Positions 1-9,544 of a stretch of DNA of 64,000 nucleotides are shown in pieces. Both the position numbers and the translations under genes were made by a program. Source of the DNA: Carettochelys insculpta (Eukaryota > Chordata > Testudines > Carettochelyidae); assembly GCF_033958435.1 (NCBI RefSeq), contig NC_134158.1, forward strand, positions 3,863,837-3,927,836. The letters are read 5' to 3'. Position 1 is the stretch's first letter. Every line of letters begins with the position of its first letter. A model generated the notes under the pieces. The model did no database searches and had not been told where the DNA came from. It saw only the letters and a program-made list of their open reading frames with translations.

Positions 1-480
1 GGGGACAGTCCCCAGGGGGTGAACCCCGCCCCCCCGGGCGCGCGGCCCCGTCCGGGAGCTCCGCCTCCCCGCGCGAACAGAGGGCGGGACAGGGCTGTTG
101 TCACCCGCGCCCGGCCCGGCCCTGCTGCGGGTGTGTGCGGTGTCCTGCCCGGCCCCCCCGCAGCGCCCCGCCCCGCCCCGCCCGTCGGTGTGACACTGTC
201 ACACCGGGTACACACCCGCCACGTGCACGTCACGTGTTCCCGGTGCAGCCCCGGGGCGCCCAGCGCCGCCGCCGCCTCCCCCGGGCGGCACCGCACAGCA
301 CCAGGGCCGGGAGGCGCGGCCACAACGGCGCTGCCCGTCCCGCTGCCACCGCCGCCCTGCGCTGCACCGGGGCCGGGCTGGGCTGGGACCCAGCCACTGC
401 CTGCGGGGAGCGCTCAGGCACTGCCACGTGTCCTGTGCCGAGTGAGTGACCAGGGGGCGGGGCTGCGCAGGAAGGGCCGT
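1..480 (-). promoter_or_regulatory. CpG-island promoter core, outer left copy
   Basis: Very GC- and CpG-rich. It holds the cluster CACGTGCACGTCACGTG (220-236), two E-boxes flanking a CRE-like half site, and the inverted repeat GGTGTGACACTGTCACACC just before it. The mirror copy at 32,944 is followed by an NRF1-like site and a splice donor reading rightward, so this copy would read leftward, off the window. No coding exon can be assigned. Confidence 0.5.
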
Positions 481-730
481 GCAGGCCTCAGTGTGTGGGG
501 CTGTGAAATGGGTGCCTGGTTCAGAGGCTGGCTTTAGGATGGGGGGGGCGAGGGGCAGTGCAGCGGGGTTGGGAGGGGCGGGGTGTCTATTTCCATCTCT
601 CAAAGGAGGGTGACATCTAATGGGTACATTATTGTAGGAGCAGAGGGAGATCTATTAGTTGAAGCAGGGTCAGGGCTGGGCACCAGGACTCCTGGGTTCT
701 CTTCTCAGCTCTGGGAGGTGTAGCCAGACA
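1..730. repeat. Direct duplication inside the arm, copy 1
   Basis: This block is closely similar, in the same orientation, to 2,805-3,490: same CpG-rich core, same E-box cluster, and the same stretch ending in a CTGGGAGG box. The palindrome thus contains an internal tandem-like duplication about 2.8 kb apart, so the promoter core occurs four times in the window (here, near 2,990, near 30,205 and near 32,944). Confidence 0.85.
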
Positions 731-920
731 TGAACCCCCTATTTGGCCTTTTCTTCCTCTTTCCCCCCGCCCCCCTGGGAGAGACAGAGAGAGAAATAAG
801 CAGGGGAGGCAGGCGGCCTTTGATGTCCTGGGAACACAGCTGTGCTGTCTCACCCAGCCTCTCTGCTATACACAAAAACCAGACTGTGGATGGGCTAGCT
901 AATGGCCGCCCTTCTGGCTG
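730..920. other. No gene seen
   Basis: Short stretch between the duplicated block and the LTR-like segment. Only chance open frames are visible. It recurs in the right arm at about 32,265-32,455 with several differences. Confidence 0.5.
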
Positions 921-2000
921 ATCTCGTTAATTGACACGCCTTGATCACTTCCCCAGCCTTGATCACTTCACCAGGAAGATTGGGGAACCCCGCCCACCAC
1001 CTCCAAAGGTGCCCAATTGTCCACAATTCACAGGTGCAAATTGAGCCTTGCATCTTCCCTGGGAAACCTGGGGTTCAAACACTCTCCTTCCAATTGGCCA
1101 CTTGAGACCAGGAAGAAGCCTACGTGCCAGAAGGGGTATAAAGGGGCTTGGCAAACCACCCCCGCCTTTGCGTTTCAATCACCTTCAGCTGCTGGCCAGG
1201 TCTGGAACTAACTCCCGAGACTGGGGATGCCTGGTTCGAATCTACTTCGTCCCGAGGGATTGAGAGAATTTGGGTCACACTGGATCTAGGAGGCAGGGGT
1301 AAGAATTACACCTGTATTGCACTTCTTTCCTATAGGAATTGAGGGAAAGACTCTGGTTCCACCAGGTCTAAGAGGCAGGGGTGAAAATCACACCTGCAAC
1401 TTGCCTTTCTTGGGTACACATGACTTGTATTAGTTTAAGCTAGTGAATTTGTCTAAAACTTTTCTTAAGTTAAATTGTGTCGTTTCCCCTTTAAAAAACG
1501 CGGGTACGCGCTGTTTTTGGGCTATAAACCGCTAAAACCATAAGCCTGTCACTCAGACCGCGGGAAGCCCTGACCTTATCTTTAAAACGCGTTTACCCCT
1601 TTGATCTATTACAACACTGCGATCCTCCGCTATCTTTTACGTAGAACTGTAGAAAATTTATCTTGCCTATCAAACCCCAGGGGGTCCTCGCCTTACCTGA
1701 ACTGGCGAGCTGCGGTCAGCAATGACCTGCGAATATTAGTAACCACGAGAAAAATCATTCTCCTGTCACTCACTCGGCGCCCATCTTGGTTTCATTCATA
1801 AAGTGAGCGGTCAGTTTAAAACCCCCTTTCACACGCGGCAGCCGCTTCTGTTGTAAAATCGCTGCCAGCGGTTTCCTATTAACTGTTAGAAAAGTTATAA
1901 ACAAAAATTCACAATTGTGGTACTTCGATCACTTGTCTGAGTTATATTGTTTCCATCTGTGTATAAATACAAAGTAACTGTTAAGGCCTCTAATAAGTGT
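920..2000 (+). mobile_element. LTR-like segment
   Basis: Contains a TATAAAGG box at about 1,137 preceded by a CCAAT-type ATTGG, followed by two similar AGGCAGGGGT blocks about 95 bp apart and an AT-rich tail. The layout resembles an LTR promoter of an endogenous retroelement, but no coding region and no clear TG/CA ends could be fixed. The mirror at about 31,190-32,270 is visibly more diverged than the inner palindrome. It could also be ordinary intergenic DNA. Confidence 0.35.
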
Positions 2001-2099
2001 AATTTTCCTCTTGCTGCTGTGCCCGAACTAAGCGCAAACCAAAGAACCCCGCCTGCCCTGGCTGCTCAGCGCAGCTGCTGGGGCGACATCGTCCCCCCC

Positions 2100-3200
2100 C
2101 TTTGCCCCTCCAGACCTTTAGCTGGCACCTGGGCACCGGCTCACAGAGCCGCGAGAGACCCCGGTGTGTGCGAACCCCCCACCCCGCGGGACCGTCTCTC
2201 CCCGCGCCCCGCCCCCCCGGCACGTGCCCGCAGCCGGCGCGTCCCAGCCCGGCCCCTCGGGCCCCCGGGGAGGAGAAGCGCCGCTTCCCGCCGCCGCGGC
2301 TGAGGAGCCGCTGGAGCACGTGACACCCCCCCCCCCCCCCCCCGCAGCGCCCCCTCCCCCGGCAGGAGCGTTTCGCGCCCGGGAGACGGGACAGAACCGC
2401 CCCCCCCCCAGAGGGCACCCGCGGCCGGACCACACCCCCCTCCCCCCGCTGGGCCCGACCTGAGCCCCGGGGGGACCGAGCGCCCCCCCGCCATTATCCC
2501 CGGTCCGTGCCCCCCCCCACGGGGTGAGCGACCCCCCCATAACTTGTCCTGTCCCCCCCCCCGGCTCTATGCGGGGCTCCCCCTCCCCCGGCCCGGGACC
2601 CAGACACTCACCGCCGGGCGGGGCTGTACGAAACACCCCCGCGCAGCTCGGGCTGTGCCCCGCCCCCTGTACCGCGCATGCGCAGTGAGCGCCGCGGGAG
2701 CTGCTGCGCGGACTGACTCTGCCGGGGCTGTGGCGGCCGCTGCCTGCTCGGCGCGCACGTGACAAACCGCTGCGGGGGGGTCAGTGCCCCCGAGAGTCCC
2801 ACGGGGGGACAGTCCCCAGGGGGTGAGCCCCGCCCCCCCCCGCGTGCTCAGAGGGCGGGACAGGGCTGTTGTCACCCGCGCCCGGCCCGGCCCTGCAGCG
2901 GGTGTGTGCGGTGTCCTGCCCCTCCCCCCGCAGCGCCGCGCCGCGCCCCGCCCGTCGGTGTGACACTGTCACACCCGCTACACACCCGCCACGTGCACGT
3001 CACGTGTTCCCGGTGCACCCCCGGGGCGCCCAGCGCCGCCTCCCCCGGGCGGCACCGCACAGCACCAGGGCCGGGGGGCGCGGCCACAACGGCGCTGCCC
3101 GTCCCGCTGCCACCGCCGCCCTGCGCTGCAGCTGGGCCGGGCTGGGCTGGGACCCAGCCGCTGCCTGCGGGGAGCGCTCCGGCACTGCCACGTGTCCTGA
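2100..3200 (-). promoter_or_regulatory. CpG-island promoter with NRF1 and E-box sites, inner left copy
   Basis: Dense CpG island. On the minus strand it shows, in order, the E-box/CRE cluster (2,990-3,006), a perfect NRF1-type palindrome GCGCATGCGC (2,674-2,683), and a probable first exon ending at a consensus donor (GGCG|GTGAGTGT, exon end 2,612). Poly-C runs lie near 2,325-2,345 and 2,400-2,410. The arrangement is typical of a housekeeping or multigene-family promoter. The downstream coding exons were not identified, so the gene is unknown. Confidence 0.55.
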
Positions 3201-3490
3201 GCCCATGAGTGAGTGACCAGGGGGCTGGGCTGCGCAGGAAGGGCCGTGCAGGGCTCAGTGTGTGGGGCTGTGAAATGGATGCCTGGTTCAGAGGCTGGCT
3301 TTAGGATAGGGTGGGGCGAGGGGCAGTGCAGCGGGGTTGGGAGGGGCGGGGTGTCTATTTCCATCTCCCAAAGGAGGGTGACATCTCATGGGTAGATTAT
3401 TGCAGGAGCAGAGGGAGATCTCGCAGTTGAAGCAGGGGCAGGGCTGGGCACCAGGACTCCTGGATTCTCTTCTCAGCTCTGGGAGGGCAG
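2805..3490. repeat. Direct duplication inside the arm, copy 2
   Basis: Second copy of the block at 1-730. Similarity ends near 3,490, where copy 1 continues into unrelated sequence from about 720. Confidence 0.85.
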
Positions 3491-4138
3491 TGGGGTCGAG
3501 TGGTTTGAGCTCTGGCCTGCTCTCCCTCACTTCCCTGTCACTCTGCGCCTCGGTTTCCCTTGGTGAGTGAGGACACGTTCCCAGCAACCCGGGGAGCGGG
3601 GCAGTCCGGATAATTCACCGAGAGGGGCTTCATGCCACTATCGTGAGCATACTCGAGATACACCAAGGAGCATGGGGGTTACTGCAGCCCATTGGGCTGC
3701 CCCACAGCTCCGACAAGCTGCCTCAGAGCAAGTGAGGGGGAAACTTCCCCTTGAGCGGCCAACGTGTGTCAAAATGTCGCCTGCCTCAGCTCCCCGAGGC
3801 CTGTGACAGACAACAAGAGCTGCCTTCCCCAGCACAGGCACCCCATGGGCCGGGTTTGCCTCTACGGAACCCCTCAGGGTAAACTGAGGCACAGGGAGGG
3901 AGTGGTGAGTAGCTTGAGCTGAGCTGGGGAAGCAGCGCTGTCTCCCACCTGCCCCTGCCTGCTCTCCAGCCCTGGCGGGCCCCTCATGCCCCGGCTGCCC
4001 CTTGCAAGGGAAGGGACACGACCCAACTGGATTTCTGGCCATGGAGCTCTGTGCTCCCACTGGAGAGCCACCCAGTGGGACTCAGGCACTGATGTCCCTT
4101 TGAACACCCAGACCTGCTTCTTTGCCCTCTGGGGAAGG
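3490..4138. other. No gene seen
   Basis: Moderately GC-rich sequence without a convincing exon or mobile element. The mirror at about 29,085-29,735 differs at many positions, with frames changed by substitutions, so there is no sign of coding constraint. Confidence 0.5.
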
Positions 4139-4365
4139 AGGGGGATGAAGGGGCTGGAGCACATGACCTATGAGGAGAAGCTGAGGGATTTGGGTTTATT
4201 TAGTTTCCTGAAGAGAAGACTGGGGAGCGATTTGGTAGCAGCCTTCAACTACCCAAAGGGGACGCTCTGGGGGGGTTGATCCTGCTTTAGGCAGGGGGCT
4301 GGACTGGACAACCTCCTGAGGTCCCCTCCGGCCCTCGGATTCTGTGATTGTGTGATTCTGATCTG
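4139..4365 (+). mobile_element. CR1 LINE 3' fragment
   Basis: A short open stretch encodes the conserved end of CR1 reverse transcriptase ([16 protein letters not shown]), then the usual CR1 3' UTR with 'gactggacaacctcctgaggtc' style sequence and a degenerate ATTCTGTG tail. It is 5' truncated, as most CR1 copies are. The mirror copy lies at about 28,860-29,076. Confidence 0.85.
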
Positions 4366-5019
4366 TCTGCCTGTTCCAGATGGATTAGATCCTTTTCCAG
4401 TCGATTGATTCTCATCTGATTTTACCCGTTTTATCTTCTTCAGCCCTCTCCTCCTGAGTAGAACACAGAGAATCCCTATTTATCGACCCTCCCGTAAGAG
4501 ATGCCTGTGTCCAATCCACACGCTCCTCTGCACCCGTCAGCTCCCCCCAGCCCTTCGCTTAAAAACTGCTCTGCGACATCTCATTGTTCAGTGCCAGCAG
4601 CCTGGTTCCGTTTTGGGGTAGGTGGGGCCCATCCCCCCCGTACAGCCTCCCGCTTCTCCAAAAGTGTCCCCAGTTCCTAATGAATGTGAACCTCTCTGCC
4701 CGGCACCATCCTCTCACCCCTGCGCTGAGACTCTGCAGTCCTCCCTGCTCACCTGGCCCTGCACGTGGAAGTGGGAGCGTTTCAGAGAGCGCTGCCATAG
4801 AGGGCCTGGATTACAATCGCTCCAGGATCTCTCCAGGTCTCTTCCAGTTCTATGACCACCCCGGAGCGCTTGGGCGGCTGCCCAGGAAAGATTCAGGGCC
4901 ACTCAGCTGGTTTGCAGAGCACCCAGCGCTGGCCGCCTGTGTTTCTATTGCAGGCGCACAGCCACACAGGCTTTGGTGCACATACACATTTTATTCTGCC
5001 GCTGGAGGGGAACAGTGGT
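4366..5019. other. No gene seen
   Basis: Unique-looking sequence, mirrored at about 28,205-28,858 with a few differences. No exon with splice signals and no recognisable repeat. Confidence 0.45.
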
Positions 5020-5115
5020 GAGGAGGGAGAGGTCAGTGGTTAGAGCGTTGGCCTGGTAAACCCAGGGCTCTGGGATTAACCCTTCAGAAGGGCCTTCAAG
5101 GGTCTGGGGCAGGAT
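5020..5115 (+). repeat. tRNA-derived SINE head fragment
   Basis: A degenerate A-box (GGTCAGTGGTTAGAGCG) is followed by a cloverleaf-like stretch, a decayed B-box and the GGCCTTCAAGGGTCTGGGGC segment common in reptilian tRNA-SINEs that borrow CR1 tails. The anticodon and T arms are too decayed for a working tRNA. Mirrored at about 28,109-28,204. Confidence 0.6.
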
Positions 5116-5184
5116 AGATTGAAAAAACTCCAAAACTATCAGGCCTGGTGATGGGTCCTAGTAGTATAAGGGATCTACCATCAA

Positions 5185-5375
5185 TCGTTAGCCATGCCCC
5201 TTTTCCTTTTAGCCATGCCCCTTTCACCAGAAGCCCCACCCCAGCCCTTTTAGCTCCGCCCATCCCTTTCACCAGAAGTCCCACCCCCTTAACCCTTTTG
5301 CCCCTCCTTCCTGTCACCAGAAGTTCCTCCCCAACTCCTTTAGGCCCGCCCCCTGTCACCGGAAGACGTTCCCTT
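5185..5375. repeat. Tandem repeat, about 44 bp x 4
   Basis: Four CACCAGAAG/CACCGGAAG blocks at 5,225, 5,269, 5,315 and 5,357 are each followed by a C-rich stretch and a TTTTAG/TTTTGCCC box. The last block carries an ETS-like CCGGAAG. The array sits just upstream of the two-exon gene and is mirrored at about 27,849-28,039. Confidence 0.7.
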
Positions 5376-5425
5376 CGGGGGTAGGAGTACATCTGGGTCA
5401 AGTGAGACCGGAAGGAAAGGGTGTC

Positions 5426-6355
5426 ATGCGACCCCTCGAAGGACTCGCCCCTCCACCAATCGGAGCACAGCGCTACCCCCAGAAAGAGGCCATCTTCTTC
5501 CAAGAGCGCGTGTTTCAGAAATGTGCAAATGCTGAGCGGGAAGATGGACACTTTCACCACCCCTGCCAGAGTTCGGACGTTGTTCACGTGCTGACGGGTC
5601 TCCGCCGCACGTGGAGAAAGCGCTGCATCCGCGACAGCTGCGAGGGGGAGGCGGTAGCCGAGGGGAGCCCTTTGGCCCAACCCTTGTTGACGGATACACC
5701 GGAACCCGACCCCGAAACCCAACCGCTCTCGAGGCAGCCCGACAAGGTAGACGGCCTCTCTTTGTCCACCCCTACGGAGGAAGGCGGCCGCAGGTTGAAG
5801 GAGTCAGACGAAGAGAACGGAAAAGAAGCCAAAGAGGTAAGAAACGAATGAGCGAGGTTGGGGGGTCGTGTAATGGGATTTTGTAAAAACCTAAAAAGAC
5901 CACAGGATCGTACATTATTTTCTTTCTGGGAATCTCTCCAGAGCTCGACAAGGCCTTCCTTGAGGACCCTAAACCCCAGGACGACGTTGTGTCAGAACGA
6001 AGATGAAATGGATCCACCTTGGTTTTGCTCAACACCGATACAAACCACTGAAGATGATGCGAAGGACGATGGCTACGAGGAATTTAGAAGGAGGCTTGGT
6101 ATGGAACTGGCTGAGCCAGTCCCATGTCATCAGCGTAAAAAAGGTCTGCGTTCGATCGTGCGCGTTGTTGTTTATGCCACACCCGCTCACGACACTGTCC
6201 TCAAGCACTGCCTCCGGGAAAAGCTTTTTGAAGACTGTGAGGCCTGTGTCATAGGTGCACCAGGCCAAAGGCACCAGGACTTGGTGGCCCCTTACAGACT
6301 AACACAGATTTTGGAGCATATGCTTCAAAACGTCTCTCGAAAAAATTCTGTCTGA
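5426..6355 (+). CDS. Unrecognised two-exon gene (left copy)
   Basis: Exon 1 (ATG 5,426 to 5,836) ends at a strong donor GAG|GTAAGA. A 105-bp intron ends with a pyrimidine tract and CTCCAG. Exon 2 runs from 5,942 to a stop at 6,355. Both junctions are phase 0, giving about 274 residues. Exon 1 holds two Cys in RKRCIRDSCEG and an acidic, Ser/Thr/Pro-rich end. Exon 2 is acidic at first, then has a basic patch (HQRKKGLR), a hydrophobic beta-like stretch (IVRVVVYATP), and a CEAC motif followed by APGQRHQD. I recognise no family. The compact spliced layout with a Cys/His motif could fit a host gene or a domesticated viral or transposon gene. An upstream CCAAT box (near 5,457) and a GC-rich tandem array are possible promoter parts. 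An intact copy is mirrored in the right arm. Confidence 0.5.
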
Positions 6356-6432
6356 ATTGTTCTGGGCCTGGAGCTTCAGGCACCTCAGTCCCCTCCTTAA
6401 TAGGGCCCTGGGCACGTCCAGCGCCCTCTCAC

Positions 6433-6645
6433 CTGCAGCAGCTCCAGCACCGGCTGCTGACACGTCCCCTCCAGCTGTGTGTTGAGGGCGCCAGCCCGGG
6501 AAATCTTCTCCCCCAGCCGGGTGGCATTTTCCTCCCCCCTCGGCCCGATCTCCTGGGCCAGCTCTCCCAGCCGTGCCAGCAGGAGGCGCTCTTGTTCAGC
6601 CAGGAACCCCCACGCCACCAGCTGCCTCTCCACGGCCGTCTGCCG
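6433..6645 (-). pseudogene. TRIM-family coiled-coil exon (left copy)
   Basis: On the minus strand this 213-nt stretch is bounded by an acceptor (GCGCACCCCAG) and a donor (CTGCAG|GTGAGAG). It encodes the typical TRIM/RBCC coiled-coil pattern: FLAEQERLLLARLGELAQEI, then ATRLGEKISRAG and a CQQPVLELLQ end. In TRIM genes this is usually a 231-nt exon, so it is slightly short. No other exon of the same gene lies in the correct place and orientation; the RING exon of this arm is on the opposite strand 10 kb away. It is most likely an orphan exon, although it is open. Confidence 0.75.
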
Positions 6646-6936
6646 CTGGGGTGCGCAGAGGGGCCGGGCTGGCCACGGGGAGAGGGACACAGGACGTGGG
6701 CTGTTCCGCGCTGCCCGGGGCTTTTCATTCACAACTCAGCCGGGCCTAGCCAGCTCGCAGCCCCGAAAGAAGGCAGCCCCAGCGACTCCTGTGAGGAGCA
6801 GCGAACAGGAGCAGCTCACAGGCAGCTCACCTTTGGGAGGAGCCACACACCTGTTTTCACCTTTCTTGTACGGGGTTTCTCTTGTGCCCTCCAAGGCGGC
6901 ACTAGAAACAAATAAGGGATCTCTGTCAAGGGAGCA
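6646..6936. other. No gene seen
   Basis: Sequence upstream of the TRIM exon on its strand. It would be intron if the gene were complete. No second exon is recognised. Confidence 0.4.
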
Positions 6937-7410
6937 ATGGAGAGTGACGTGGCTGGGGAGAGCTCTGGTGTTGTGACCTGCGTGGCATGTGCCGTGTTTG
7001 TCTTCCTCCCGAATGAGAGAGAGGATTTTCTCTGGCCCAAGTGTAAGCTGGGAGCCATTTTAGAAGAGAAGGTGAAAGGACTTGAGGCACAAATCCCAAC
7101 CCTCAGGTCCATCAGAGAAGGTGAAGGCTTTCTGGACAGAAGGCAACAGATAATACTGCAGGTACAGCAGGCTGCCCAAAACAAGGAGGAGAACTGCAAG
7201 CGAGTTACCTCCAGGAGGAGGAGAAAACCAGTTCAAGTCTCTCCAATTGCCGTGGAGTTAAGTAGCTGCTTTCAGCCTCTCTCTGAAATCCCAGAGCAGC
7301 AGCTTGGGCCTTGCAGAGCTGAAATCACAGGGTTGTGCCTCAGGGCAATCCCCAGCAGCGTGATTGCTAAGGGAGGGACGATGGCAGTGGATGAGAGCAG
7401 GGGGTTGCTG
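6937..7410 (+). mobile_element. LINE ORF1-like fragment
   Basis: The frame encodes a Cys-pair region (VTCVACAVFVFLPNE ... PKCKLGAILEEKV), then a coiled-coil-like stretch with FLDRRQQIILQVQQAAQ, and a basic SRRRRKP patch. This resembles the zinc-ribbon plus coiled-coil ORF1 proteins of turtle-type CR1 elements, as far as I remember that family. One expected metal ligand before PKC is Trp, so the ribbon is probably decayed. The frame then runs into a Penelope tail by chance. Confidence 0.4.
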
Positions 7411-7411
7411 C

Positions 7412-7523
7412 CGAGGTGTGTGGTTGACACCGGTTCTGCGGTCCGGTGGTCTGATGGTGTGAAGAAGTGGGTCTGTCCCACCAAAGCTCACCTAATAAAT
7501 TATTTTGCTAGTCTTTAAAGTGC
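7412..7523 (+). mobile_element. Penelope-type 3' tail with hammerhead-like core
   Basis: Shows the motif GTGAAGAAGTGGGTCTGTCC with the partner CCCACCAAAGC, then an AT-rich hairpin and TTAGTCTTTAAAGTGC-like end (here GCTAGTCTTTAAAGTGC). The tail is interrupted at its end by a CR1 (7,524-8,354) and resumes at 8,355. The same unit recurs at 13,740-13,855. Confidence 0.6.
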
Positions 7524-8354
7524 ATGATGGGGTCAAATTTAGCTACGACAGATGAGGAAAGGGATCTTGGACTTATAGTGGATAGTTCTCTGAAGACATC
7601 CACGCAGTGTGCAGCAGCAGTTAGTAAGGCAAATAGGATGTTAGGAATTATTAAAAAAGGGATCGATAAGAAGACAAAAGATATCATACTTCCCCTATAT
7701 AAAACTATGGTACGCCCACATCTTGAGTACTGCGTGCAGCTGTGGTCTCCTCACCTCAGAAAAGATATATTGGCATTAGAAAAGGTTCAGAAAAGGGCAA
7801 CTAAGATGATTAGGGGCTTGGAACGGGTCCCATATGGGGAGAGGCTAGAGAGACTGGGACTTTTCAGTTTGGAAAAGAGGCGATTGAGGGGCGATATGAT
7901 AGAGGTATATAAAATCATGAATGGTGTGGAGAAAGTGAATATAGAAAAATTATTTACCTTTTCCCATAATACAAGAACTAGGGGACACCAAATGAAATTG
8001 ATGGGTAGTAGGTTCAAAACTAATAAAAGGAAATTTTTCTTCACACAGCGCACAGTCAACCTGTGGAACTCCTTGCCCGAGGAGGCTGTGAAGGCCAGGA
8101 CTCTATTAGGGTTTAAAAAAGAGCTTGATAAATTTTTGCAGGTTAGGTCCATAAATGGCTATTAGCCAGGGATAAGGTATGGTGCCCTAGGCTTCAGAAC
8201 AAAGGCAGGAGATGGATGGCAGGAGATAAATCACTTGATCATTGTCTTCTGTTCTCCTTCTCTGGGGCACCTGGCATTGGCCACCGTCGGCAGATGGGGT
8301 GCTGGGCTGGATGGACCTTTGGTCTGACCCAGTATGGCCATTCTTATGATCTTA
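7524..8354 (+). mobile_element. CR1 LINE, 5'-truncated (left copy)
   Basis: An open frame of 213 codons (7,524-8,165) encodes the C-terminal part of CR1 reverse transcriptase: [71 protein letters not shown] and [10 protein letters not shown]. The 3' UTR ends with the CAGTATGGCCATTCTTATG type tail. A short TGC repeat flanks the insertion inside the Penelope tail. The catalytic part of the polymerase is missing, so it is inactive. Confidence 0.95.
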
Positions 8355-8385
8355 TGCTACTTGACTGCTTTTTGTTTTGGTTCTG

Positions 8386-8718
8386 CAGTCCATACAGGGT
8401 TAACAGCTCGATGGCGTCATCACGCTGCAGCGAGGGGACAGGCTTCATGCAGATTATGTGATCGCTTAGGCAGCGAAAGAACCACCACAGAGGCAGCTCG
8501 CAGGTCTGGTGGAATAACTCGTTTTAAAGCTGAATTATCTGGTGGGAGAGGTTTTGCTTTGACCAGCTACAAAGGAGCTGCAGGATGAAGAAAGTAGGTG
8601 TACTTGCCGATCTGTAAAAATCTTGTTGCAAGGCTCACATGTGTTGCATTCGGGTGACTCGTCGTGACGTGTAAAAGTGTCCTGATGGGTGGGCTGCGTA
8701 AAATTTTCACAAAACTGT
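8386..8718 (+). promoter_or_regulatory. U2 snRNA upstream region with DSE and PSE
   Basis: An octamer-like ATGCAGAT (8,447-8,454) lies about 270 bp upstream of the U2 start, a plausible distal element. A proximal-element-like GTGACGTGTAAAAGTG ends about 40 bp upstream (about 8,660-8,679), where snRNA PSEs are normally found. There is no TATA box, as expected for a Pol II snRNA gene. A diverged second copy of this region lies at 13,385-13,735 on the minus strand. Confidence 0.6.
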
Positions 8719-8906
8719 ATCGCTTCTCGGCCTTTTGGCTAAGATCAAGTGTAGTATCTGTTCTTATCAGTTTAATATCTGATACGTCCTCTATCTGAGG
8801 ACTATATATTAAATGGATTTTTGGAACAGGGAGATGGAATAGGGGCTTGCTCCATCCACTCCACGCATCGACCTGGTATTGCAGTATTTCCAGGAACGAT
8901 GCATCT
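8719..8906 (+). ncRNA. RNU2: U2 spliceosomal snRNA (left copy)
   Basis: Begins ATCGCTTCTCGGCCTTTTGG and runs about 188 nt, the normal U2 length. The branch-site pairing segment (GTGTAGTATCTG), stem IIa, stem IIb and the Sm site (GATTTTTGG) match the vertebrate RNA. I count about nine substitutions against the human RNA, all in the 3' half; several keep pairing through G-U wobbles or fall in the IIb loop. U2 pairs with the intron branch site in the spliceosome. Full length, upstream elements and a 3'-box-like site favour a gene over a retropseudogene, but the 3'-half changes leave doubt. Confidence 0.85.
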
Positions 8907-8930
8907 CCCTTCGGGGAGGAAATACTCTTG

Positions 8931-8944
8931 GTAAAAAAATAGAC
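8931..8944 (+). terminator. 3'-box-like element of the U2 gene
   Basis: GTAAAAAAATAGAC resembles the snRNA 3' box (GTTTN0-3AAARNNAGA). It lies about 25 nt past the U2 end, slightly further than usual. Confidence 0.4.
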
Positions 8945-9544
8945 TTCAAGTCTGAAAGTCTTGTTTTTCTAAACCACAAACAGAGTTCTTTGTATGTAAA
9001 TTTGTTGTAAGAATCATTTATGGTTTTATGGCCAGGTTGGGTTTTTACTTGCCCAAAACTTTGAAATTACCATAGAAATGACTATTATAAAAGCTGCTAA
9101 GCGAACACTGAAATACATATTTAGCATTTCTAAAAGCAGTTAAATGCATATTTAGCACCTCATTAGCAAGGGCATGGTTGGGGCACCTTGCAATTGCGGT
9201 GCTGGTTTAGGTGGGGGTCTTTTCCAGGAGAACCCCGGCAACTTCGAAATCCCCTTTATTCCTATCAGCAAATTAAAATAAGGGGATTTCCACATCTGGA
9301 CCAGCTGTGCAGCGCGAGCCGCTGCAATTTCCAAGTGCTGCCCCCCACCCTGCCCCCCCGCATTCTAAAGAGAGTCTCATTAGTAATCTTCAAAATGGCG
9401 ATTTGCATGGACATTTTGAAGTTTTGGGCTAGTGTAGACAAAGCCACTTTGTTTTATGTGACTCTGGATTTCTCCCCTTCCTACCGCTCTTCTGATGTGC
9501 CCACTTTGATTCCGAGTTTTCTGATTAGTCAACCTTGATGACTA
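8945..9544. repeat. AT-rich stretch with DNA-transposon-like fragment
   Basis: From about 9,060 to 9,440 the sequence has blocks typical of the reptile short DNA elements that end in 'tagtgtagac..agcc' (seen near 9,432-9,445) and contain TTCGAAAT. The other end was not found. The remainder is plain AT-rich DNA. Confidence 0.35.

Noticed and set aside
2118..2765. Long minus-strand ORF in the CpG island
   Set aside because: GC-rich chance frame full of Gly, Pro, Arg and Ala; splice donor and promoter signals lie inside it.
5020..5115. Functional tRNA gene
   Set aside because: A-box and B-box are decayed, the cloverleaf is incomplete and the sequence continues into a SINE body.
5096..5722. Antisense 208-codon ORF opposite the unknown gene
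   Set aside because: It runs through the 44-bp tandem array and is the shadow of exon 1, with no splice logic of its own.
8719..8906. U2 as a plain retropseudogene
   Set aside because: No poly-A tail or target duplication, and PSE-, DSE- and 3'-box-like elements are at suitable distances. Still possible.
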